Part shown: positions 1 through 8,200 of the stretch, piece by piece | Layout of the letters: every line of letters begins with the position of its first letter | How positions within the stretch are numbered: position 1 is the stretch's first letter | Origin: UBA2428 sp002343545 | GTDB lineage: Bacteria > Bdellovibrionota > UBA2428 | Assembly (NCBI GenBank): GCA_937952285.1 | Contig: CALFZE010000080.1 | Span: 1 to 29,958, forward strand | Reading direction: 5' to 3' | Length of the DNA stretch: 29,958 bases | The notes under the pieces: generated by a model | The model's database searches: none | Told to the model about the DNA's origin: nothing | Seen by the model: only the letters and a program-made list of their open reading frames with translations | Made by a program: the position numbers and the translations under genes

Positions 1-1
1 G

Positions 2-1114
<1,113 letters not shown>

Positions 1115-1120
1115 GGAAGA

Positions 1121-1145
1121 AAGGGCGTCGGCGAGACGCCCTTTT
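1121..1145. terminator. Rho-independent terminator between convergent genes
   Basis: A perfect 9-bp stem (AAGGGCGTC at 1121-1129 and GACGCCCTT at 1135-1143) closes a 5-nt loop and runs into TTTTCCTCTT on the plus strand. On the minus strand the stem is followed by CTTTCTTCCC. It begins 7 nt after the helicase stop and lies just past the ABC-F stop, so it probably serves both converging genes. Confidence 0.8.
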
Positions 1146-1150
1146 CCTCT

Positions 1151-2749
1151 TCAAGACAAAGCCGCGCGCTGTTCTTCGATGTAATCGTCGTACGTGATGT
1201 ACTTGTCCGCCTTGAGCGTGACGTCGATGTCGATGATGCGGTCGGCGACCGTCTGCACGAGTTCGTGATCGTGCGAGGTGAAAATGATCGTTCCCTTGTA
1301 GCGCTGGAGACCGTCGTTCAGCGCGTTCACCGCCTCGAGGTCCAAGTGGCTCGTGGGTTCGTCCAGGAACAAGAGGTTCGGCTGCGCGAGCATGAGCTTG
1401 GAAAGCATGCAGCGCACTCGTTCCCCTCCCGAGAGAACCTTCGTCTTCTTGAAGACTTCGTCGCGACTGAAAAGCATGCGGCCCAGGAAACCGCGCAGGA
1501 AAGACTCGTCGGGATCGGGCGAGTACTGGCGCAGCCAATCGACGAGGTTCGCGTCGGAGTTATCGAAGTAGCTCGAGTTATCGACCGGAAAGTAGCCCGG
1601 CGTGATCGTGCCGCCGATCGCGAAAGTTCCCGCGTCGGCCGCCATCTCGCCGTTCAGGATCTTGAAGAGCGTCGTGCGCGCAAGGTCGGACTTGCCGACG
1701 AGCGCGATCTTGTCGCCCTTCTTGACGGTGAAACGGATGTCCTTGAGCAGGAGCTCGCCGTCGATGCGCTTGGTGAGGCCGTCCACGACGAGCACGTCCT
1801 TGCCGGCCTCGCGCTTGGGCTCGAAGCCCACGAAGGGCTGCCGGCGCGATGACACCGGAAGCTCCGAGAGATCGAGCTTCTCGAGCTGCTTGGCGCGCGA
1901 AGTCGCCTGGCGCGACTTGGACGCGTTCGCGCTGAAGCGCGCGATGAAGGCCTTGAGCTCCTCGGCCTTCTCGGCGTTGCGTTTGTTCTCGTCGGAGCGC
2001 AGGCGCTGGGCGAGTTCGGAGGAGCGCTTCCAGAACTCGTAGTTACCCGTGTACGTCGTGATCTTGCCGAAATCGACGTCGGCGATGTGCGAGCAGACCT
2101 TGTTCATGAAGTGGCGATCGTGCGAAACGACGATGACCGTGCGCTCGTAGTTCTGCAGGAAGTCCTCGAGCCAGCGAATCGCGAAGATGTCCAGGTGGTT
2201 CGTCGGTTCGTCGAGCAGGAGGACGTCGGGCTGGCCGAAGAGCGCCTGCGCGAGCAGGACCTTGACCTTCTCGCCGCCCGTCAGCTCCTTCATGAGTTTT
2301 TCGTGGTAGCCGGTCCCGATGCCCAGGCCCGCGAGCATGAGCGCGGCGTCGGACTCGGCCTCCCAACCGTTCAGCTCGGCGAAGCGCGTTTCGAGCTCGG
2401 AGGCGCGCACGCCGTCGGCCTCGGAGAAATCGGGTTTCGCGTAGAGCGCGTCCTTCTCTTTGGTCACGGCGTAGAGACGCTCGTGCCCCATGAGCACGAC
2501 CTGGAGGACGGGGATCTCGTCGAATGCGAAGTGATCCTGCCGCAGGAACGAGAGCGTCGACCCCGGCTCGCGATGCACCATCCCCGCCGTCGGCTCGACG
2601 TCGCCCGAGAGGATCTTGAGGAAGGTCGACTTGCCGGCGCCGTTCGCGCCGATGAGGCCGTAGCAGTTGCCCGGGAGGAACTTGACGTTCACGTCCTCGA
2701 AGAGTTTGCGGCCGCCGAATTGGATGCTGAGACCGGAAGTGCTGATCAC
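1151..2749 (-). CDS. ABC-F family ATPase, YbiT-like
   Basis: A soluble, twin-nucleotide-binding-domain ABC-F protein of 532 residues, the usual length for YbiT-like members; these act on the ribosome E site to modulate translation. NBD1 has a canonical Walker A (GANGAGKST, residues 34-42), a signature-like LTGGE, Walker B LLLDEPTNHLD and the H-loop SHDRH. The inter-domain P-site tRNA-interaction linker is recognisable (RFSANASKSRQATSRAKQ). NBD2 has LSGGE, FLDEPTSHLD and SHDHE, but its Walker A is degenerate: GKSDLARTT in place of GxxxxGKST, with Arg358 where the ATP-binding lysine should be. I recall related YbiT-like sequences, notably in Bacteroidetes, with AKTT here, so a relaxed second P-loop is probably a subfamily trait and the Lys-to-Arg change goes further. 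The start is GTG (2747-2749); no clear ribosome binding site precedes it. Its substrate or stress role cannot be read from the sequence. Confidence 0.93.
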   Translation of the reverse strand: MISTSGLSIQFGGRKLFEDVNVKFLPGNCYGLIGANGAGKSTFLKILSGDVEPTAGMVHREPGSTLSFLRQDHFAFDEIPVLQVVLMGHERLYAVTKEKDALYAKPDFSEADGVRASELETRFAELNGWEAESDAALMLAGLGIGTGYHEKLMKELTGGEKVKVLLAQALFGQPDVLLLDEPTNHLDIFAIRWLEDFLQNYERTVIVVSHDRHFMNKVCSHIADVDFGKITTYTGNYEFWKRSSELAQRLRSDENKRNAEKAEELKAFIARFSANASKSRQATSRAKQLEKLDLSELPVSSRRQPFVGFEPKREAGKDVLVVDGLTKRIDGELLLKDIRFTVKKGDKIALVGKSDLARTTLFKILNGEMAADAGTFAIGGTITPGYFPVDNSSYFDNSDANLVDWLRQYSPDPDESFLRGFLGRMLFSRDEVFKKTKVLSGGERVRCMLSKLMLAQPNLLFLDEPTSHLDLEAVNALNDGLQRYKGTIIFTSHDHELVQTVADRIIDIDVTLKADKYITYDDYIEEQRAALS

Positions 2750-2814
2750 GGGAGTGGATTAGCCTAAGACTCCGTCTAAGCAACAGATTTCGTTCGTTAA
2801 GCGGGCACACTCCC

Positions 2815-2842
2815 TTGAAATAAGAGAGTCCTCCCTTATGCT
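2815..2842 (+). promoter_or_regulatory. Candidate sigma70-type promoter for the TPR/ACT operon
   Basis: TTGAAA (2815-2820) and TATGCT (2837-2842) are separated by 16 nt and lie about 50 nt before the start at 2893, in the divergent gap between the ABC-F gene and the TPR-like gene. This is a motif match only. Confidence 0.4.
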
Positions 2843-2892
2843 CGAACCAGCGAGTTCCGAATTTTGGATCGGACGGAACGCCAAGGAGACGC

Positions 2893-3783
2893 ATGGATTT
2901 CGACGACCGTTTGGGCCAAGCCTGGGGACGTCACGGGAACGACGCGGAAGGCGTGGCCCGGGATCTGAGCGCCCTCATCCCCTACGTCGAAAGCGATGCG
3001 CACGTGGCGGCCCTCGCCCAGATCGGCACGCACGTCTGGGGCGAGCACCTGGGGCGCTGGAACGAGGGCCTGGATTTTCTGGCTCGCCTTCGTCTGCACG
3101 CGGCTCTGCTTCGCGGCGGCGACTCCGAACGCGCGCTCGAGCGCCTGCGCCGCTCGCTCAGCCTCTCGGCCGGCCGCGAAGAGCTGGGCGAGGACCTGCC
3201 GCAGGCCGACGCCCTGCGCGTGCTCCTGACCTCGGCCTCGGCGCTCGTCTCGCGCGACCCGGCCCGCGCGCAGGCCTACTTCAAGCGGGCCCTCGAGGCC
3301 GCGCCGGGCCTCGCGAAGGAAGATCCCGCGCACAAGACCTTAGCCACGACGGCCAACAACATCGCTTACGCGCTCGAAACGCAGGACGGCCGCAACGAAG
3401 CGGAGACCGAGCTCATGCTCCTCGCGGCGCGCGCGGCCCGGACCCACTGGGAAATCGCGGGCGGCTGGCTCGAGGTCGAACGGGCCGAGTACCGCCTCGC
3501 GAAGAGCTACCTCAAAGCCGGCCTCGCCCAAAAATCCCGCGAGCACGCCCAGGCCTGCTTGCGTATCGTCGCCGTTCAGCGCGCCGATGCCCTCGAGGTT
3601 TTTTACGCCCACGAAGCCTTGGCCCTCGCCGAGCTTTCGCTCGGCAACCGCGACCCCGCGCAACGTTCCCTCGCGACCGCGCGCGCGTCCTTCGCCGCGC
3701 TCGGCGAAGAAGACCGCAACTGGGTGCGGCCCGACCTCGACTTGCTCGTGGCGGTCTTCGCCAAGAACGGGATCCACCCGTGA
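2893..3783 (+). CDS. TPR-like helical repeat protein, function unknown
   Basis: A 296-residue protein with no signal peptide or membrane segment, so probably cytoplasmic. It is almost entirely amphipathic helix, with the alternating small/large pattern of tetratricopeptide-type repeats (for example around residues 95-150 with DPARAQAYFKRALEAAPG, and again near 190-270). Such solenoids are protein-protein scaffolds; no catalytic motif is visible. The start at 2893 is favoured by a good ribosome binding site (AAGGAG at 2883-2888, 4 nt before ATG). Its stop overlaps the start of the ACT-domain gene by 4 bp (GTGA), implying translational coupling and perhaps a joint role. I do not recognise a named family beyond the TPR-like fold. 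Confidence 0.8.
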   Translation: MDFDDRLGQAWGRHGNDAEGVARDLSALIPYVESDAHVAALAQIGTHVWGEHLGRWNEGLDFLARLRLHAALLRGGDSERALERLRRSLSLSAGREELGEDLPQADALRVLLTSASALVSRDPARAQAYFKRALEAAPGLAKEDPAHKTLATTANNIAYALETQDGRNEAETELMLLAARAARTHWEIAGGWLEVERAEYRLAKSYLKAGLAQKSREHAQACLRIVAVQRADALEVFYAHEALALAELSLGNRDPAQRSLATARASFAALGEEDRNWVRPDLDLLVAVFAKNGIHP

Positions 3784-4181
3784 AGTTCCCCCGCGAGCTG
3801 CTCACCCTCGAAACGACCCCGGGAAGCTTCGCGATCTGCCGCGGGCCCACGAACGCGCCGCTGCCGGAGGCTTTCTTCTCGGGCGACTTCGTTTGCGTCA
3901 CCAAGACGAAAGACGAGCTTTCCGTCGTCTGCGAAGAGAGCCGGAGCCCGCCGAACTTCGCCCGCGAGCTCGGCTGGTCGCTGCTGAAAGTCCGGGGCCC
4001 GCTCGATTTCGGGCTCGTCGGCATCCTGAGCTCGCTCACGGAGCCGCTCTCGGAAGCGGGGCTTAGCGTCTTCGCCGTGTCGACCTACGAGACCGACTAC
4101 CTGCTCCTGCGCCAGGAGCGACTCGCGGAGGCCGTCGCGGCCTTGCGCGACGCCGGCTTCACCGTGCACGAAGCGTCCTAG
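3780..4181 (+). CDS. ACT-domain protein (COG3603/CASTOR-like)
   Basis: A 133-residue soluble protein made essentially of tandem ACT-like folds. The second half contains the hallmark stretch LTEPLSEAGLSVFAVSTYETDYLL followed by a helix (RLAEAVAALRDAGF), typical of the small stand-alone ACT proteins of COG3603, related to the arginine sensor CASTOR. ACT domains bind amino acids or similar small ligands; the ligand here is unknown. It starts with GTG at 3780, overlapping the TPR gene stop as GTGA, which decides the start and indicates coupling. Its stop (TAG, 4179-4181) overlaps the stop of the convergent DUF3445 gene within one CTAG tetranucleotide. A sensor role with the TPR partner is only an inference from the coupling. 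Confidence 0.85.
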   Translation: MKFPRELLTLETTPGSFAICRGPTNAPLPEAFFSGDFVCVTKTKDELSVVCEESRSPPNFARELGWSLLKVRGPLDFGLVGILSSLTEPLSEAGLSVFAVSTYETDYLLLRQERLAEAVAALRDAGFTVHEAS

Positions 4182-5143
4182 GGCAGCGACGCCAGCCAAG
4201 CCAGGATATCCGCTCCCGATTGGGTGAGTCCCTTGTATCGGCGCGCCTCGGTCCCCATGCCTTCGATGGCGCTCGCGACGAGCGCGCGTTCTTCGCGCGT
4301 GAGCGTCGCGACGTCGCGGAAGGACGTGCGGATCGTGAAGAGCCCGGCCCCCCGATCCGCGAAAGGCGTCAAAGTCTGCCGTTCCGTGCGCAGGTAAAGA
4401 CGCGGAGCGGCCACGTCGAAGGCGCGCCCGTGCCAGGCGGCTTCTTCCCCGGGGGGAGCCTCGGGGTGATGGTTCAGGCGAGCATCCGTGGCGAGCCCCC
4501 ACGCGAAGCGCTCGAAGGGGCCCTTCATCACCATGATCTCGGCGAACTGCCGCGCACGACGGGCGAGCGGCTCGAAGTCGGCGACCGGCGCGTGCACGGC
4601 CGCGAAACCTCGCCCGATCTTTTCTTCCGCGCCCCAGTGATTCGGAAAGAAGAGGCTCGCGGCCCCCAGCCACTCCCGCTCGGCATCGAGTCGCCAAACG
4701 GCGAAGTCTTCCTGCGTCTGCGCCGTCACCGCGTCCCAAAGATCGCGGTAAGCGACGCTCGTCGTGAAGCGCGAGCGCGCCGGATCCAAACCGCCTTCCG
4801 AGCTCCACGCGATGAGCTCGTCCGAAAGCGCGCAGTACAAAGCCCGCTCGCCACGCCGCTCGAAGCAATCGCCCCAGCGCTCGACGAGCACGTCGATCAA
4901 ACGGTGGGCGATGACGTTCAAGGTCTCGGCACTCGTCTCCACGGGGGGTGGAAGGTATTTCTCCAGACGCTCGCGTCGACCCTGCTCGCGAACCCGGCGG
5001 TACTCCGCCCAGAGCTGGTCGAATTCCAAGGCTTCCTCGAAGCGCACGGGACGAAGCCCCGCGCTGACCTCATATCGACCGCTTAGGACGGGAAAACGAA
5101 GCCGGGGCGGCGGCAGGGATTCCAATCCTTGGAACGATTTCAC
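4178..5143 (-). CDS. DUF3445 / heme-dependent oxidative N-demethylase family protein
   Basis: A 321-residue soluble protein. The central block FFPNHWGAEEKIGRGFAAVHAPV (about residues 168-190) and the later LRTERQTLTPF...GAGLFTIRTSF (about 260-285) are the conserved blocks of PF11927 (DUF3445). Characterised members are PAS-like heme proteins that oxidatively remove methyl groups from secondary amines. The family usually has CLPSRW or similar where this protein has FFPNHW, so substrate and heme geometry may differ. It starts with GTG at 5141-5143, preceded by a purine-rich AAAGGA about 9 nt upstream. No ferredoxin, oxidoreductase or methylamine gene lies next to it, so its electron source is not encoded nearby. 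Family assignment is good; enzymatic activity is inferred. Confidence 0.85.
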   Translation of the reverse strand: MKSFQGLESLPPPRLRFPVLSGRYEVSAGLRPVRFEEALEFDQLWAEYRRVREQGRRERLEKYLPPPVETSAETLNVIAHRLIDVLVERWGDCFERRGERALYCALSDELIAWSSEGGLDPARSRFTTSVAYRDLWDAVTAQTQEDFAVWRLDAEREWLGAASLFFPNHWGAEEKIGRGFAAVHAPVADFEPLARRARQFAEIMVMKGPFERFAWGLATDARLNHHPEAPPGEEAAWHGRAFDVAAPRLYLRTERQTLTPFADRGAGLFTIRTSFRDVATLTREERALVASAIEGMGTEARRYKGLTQSGADILAWLASLP

Positions 5144-5282
5144 CGAAAAGGTCCTTTCCCTAAGTCGCGGTATTCCCTCGATCGACGGCGCGAAACCGTG
5201 CTTCGCGAGCCCGCTTCACCCTATCTTAACAGTGTGGCGACTCAAAACGAGGAACACTGATCCGAAGAGAAAAGTAGGGAGT

Positions 5283-8200
5283 ATGGAAAACAGCGTTACT
5301 TATGGCCGAAGGACTTTCGTCCGGAGCGTGGGCTTAGGCCTGGCGCTTGGCCTTGCCGGCTGTTTGAACTCGGCCAGTCTCTTTGACCCCAGCTCGATCG
5401 CGCCGACGCCCAGCGCGTCGCCCACGCCGAGTTCCAGTCCGTCGCTCCCCGCCGAGGATCCGCTCGCGAACGTCGCCTTCAACGGCTGCACGAGCGCGAC
5501 CGCGCTCAGCACGACCTCGGGCCGGGTCGAGTACGAATTCCCGGTGGGCGTCGAGAAGGTCAACGTCTACATCGACGGCACCCTCGCCTACACGTCTTCG
5601 AACTCCTTCTTCAAGTCCTACACCGACCGCAGCCTCTCTCCCGGCACGACCTACGAGTTCGCCTGCGAGGCGCAGACGGGCGAGTTCCGGAAGATGGGCG
5701 CCGTCACCAAGACGATCACGACTCCCTCCGACAACAACACGCCCGTCGCCTTTCCGGGCGTGCTCTCCGTCACGCCGCTGAGCCCGAGCTCCGTCCGGGT
5801 CGAGTGGCCGAACCCGGCCGGCGTCTCGGCCGTCAAGGCGCGCGTCTACGCGACGCCCGGCAACGCCGTCGACTTCGAAGGGGCGCACGCCAAGGAAGTG
5901 GGTTACTCCATCCGCAGCGCGACGCTGACGGGGCTCGGCGACGAGTTGCCCTATAGCTTCGGCGTGCGCGTCTGCTCGGCGGCCGGCGTCTGCGACGAGA
6001 ACGTCGTGCAGATCACCGCGACGCTCGCCGACGGCGGCGCGCCGCGCACCCAGGGCGCCGTCTCGGCGACCTACATCGGCGCGAGCTCGAGCGCGCTCGT
6101 GCACGCTCCCTGGCAGCCCGCCGACGGCGGCATCGCGAAACGACGCGTGTACCTTTCCGACTCGACCCACGGCAACGGCCAGGGCGGCAATCTCATCGGC
6201 AACTACGTCGAGTGGAATCCGCCCGCCTTCAACGTCGCTGACCCCGCGGCCCCGCCGACGGAACTGAGCGTGACCGGCCTCGACTCGAGCACGCACTACC
6301 TCCTCGTGCGCGACGAAGACCCGAGCGGGCAGCTTTCGGCCGTGCAGAGCTTCGCCGTGGTGAACTACCGCGGCTGTCTCGCGACGGCGGCGCTCAGCAC
6401 GAGCATCATCCGCATCACCTACGATCACCCGGTCGGGGCGGACTTCGTGCGCATCTACCAAAACGGTCTCCCCGTCTTCACCTCGTCGAACTCGGCCGTG
6501 AAGACCTTCGACTCGAGCAACCTGACCGAGGGCCAGGCCTACGTCTACGAATGCGAGATGCAGCTCAACGGCCAGCTCGTCCGCGGATCGAACAAGCCGA
6601 CGCAAAAGACGCTCTCGATCAACCCGCCCACCTTCCAAGGCGCGCAGAGCGTGACGGCGCTCACGCCCCGCTCCGTGCGCGTGAACTGGAACCCCACGGG
6701 CGCCGGCGTCCTGACCGACCGCTTCGTCGTCTACGGCAACCCGGGTTCGAGCGTGGACTGGAACGGCACGCCGCTGGACGACCAGATCGACGGCGCGCTG
6801 ACGAGCTTCACCGCCACGGGCCTGGGCGACGGCCTGACCTACTCCTTCGGCGTGCGCGCGTGCTCCGAAACGAACAACTGCGACGCGAACGTCGTCGCCA
6901 AGACGATCACGCTGAACGACTCGACCTACGCGCCCTCGACCACGGGCGCGACGTCCGTGGCCTTCGCGGGCGGCGACGCCGCCATCACGGCTCCCTGGAC
7001 GATCTCGAACGGCAAGGTCACCGAGCGCCGGGTCTACTCCTCGACGAGCGCGGGCGGCCCCTTCACGCTCGTGCACACCGCGACGGTCGCGGACCCCTTG
7101 GCGGTCCCGACCTCGATCACCGTGCCGGGCCCCTACGTCGACAACACGACCTACTACTTCTACGTGAACGACGTCGACGGCGCCGCGAACGTCAAAGACA
7201 ACTCGGCGAGCCTCGTTTCGGCGGGCTCGGGCGACACGACGGCGCCGACCTTCCCCGAGTCGAAGTTCCTCGGCGTCGCCAAGGGAACGCCGACCGACAC
7301 CGCGCTCAAGGTGAGCCTCGAAGCGGTGGCCGCCCAGCCGGCCGCGCCGACCGGCGTCTCGCACTACATCGTCTACATCCAGGCCATCCCGAGCGGCTCG
7401 AACAACACGGCCTGCACGCAGGGCGTGCGCTACGCCGAATTCGCGGTGACCGACACGAGCGCGTTCCCCACCTACACGGCCGGCCAGACTTACCAGCTCA
7501 ACGTGACGGGCCTCTCGCCGCGCACGCGCTACGGCGTCTGCCTCAAGGCGCGTGACCTCGCAGGCAACGTGTCGTCCACGAGCAAGGCGCTTTGGCACAA
7601 GACCTTCGACGTGACGCCGCCGACCTTCACGGGCATCGGCAGCGGCGACCTGGGCTACGAGGCCTTCGTGAACGACGACGAAGAAATCGAGGTCCGTTGG
7701 CCCGCGTCGGTCTCCACGGACGCCGCGACCTACGAAGTGAAGATCTGGCGCGGCTCGAAGACCGTGCCCGTCGACCTCTATACGGCGCCCGTCGTCACGC
7801 ACCCGACCCACACGCTCAAGATCCCGCGCGCGGACTTCGCCTACAACGACTTCGAGACCCTCTACGTGCTCGTGAACGCTTGCGACGACGCGCTCGTGCA
7901 GGGCTTCCACGACACCGCGAACAACTGCACGACCCATGCGTACGCGAACGCGGGCAGCTTCTCCGTGCCCGACGTCACGCCGCCCCCCGGCTTCGGCGGT
8001 ATCGCGGTCGCCGAGCCCGACCTCATCGGCACGCCGCCTTCGGTCACGTTGAACCAAGGCGAAGTGCTGCTGAAGTGGAACACCCCTTCGGGCGGCAACT
8101 GGAACGACTACGCGGGCCTGCGGGTCTACCGCGTCGACAACGCGACGACGCTCACGCAGATCGGCACGGACATCGTGTGCACGAACAACGCGGGCGTCAT

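Noticed and set aside
2838..3779. Upstream extension of the ACT-domain gene
   Set aside because: It is an Arg/Pro-rich shadow of the TPR-like gene; the GTGA overlap at 3780 gives the proper start.
4764..5282. Upstream extension of the lipoprotein gene
   Set aside because: It overlaps the DUF3445 gene antisense, reads Ser/Arg-rich, and would bury the signal peptide and lipobox.
5478..7230. Tandem repeat as a possible CRISPR or mobile repeat
   Set aside because: The units are 888 bp, in frame and diverged, which is protein-module duplication.
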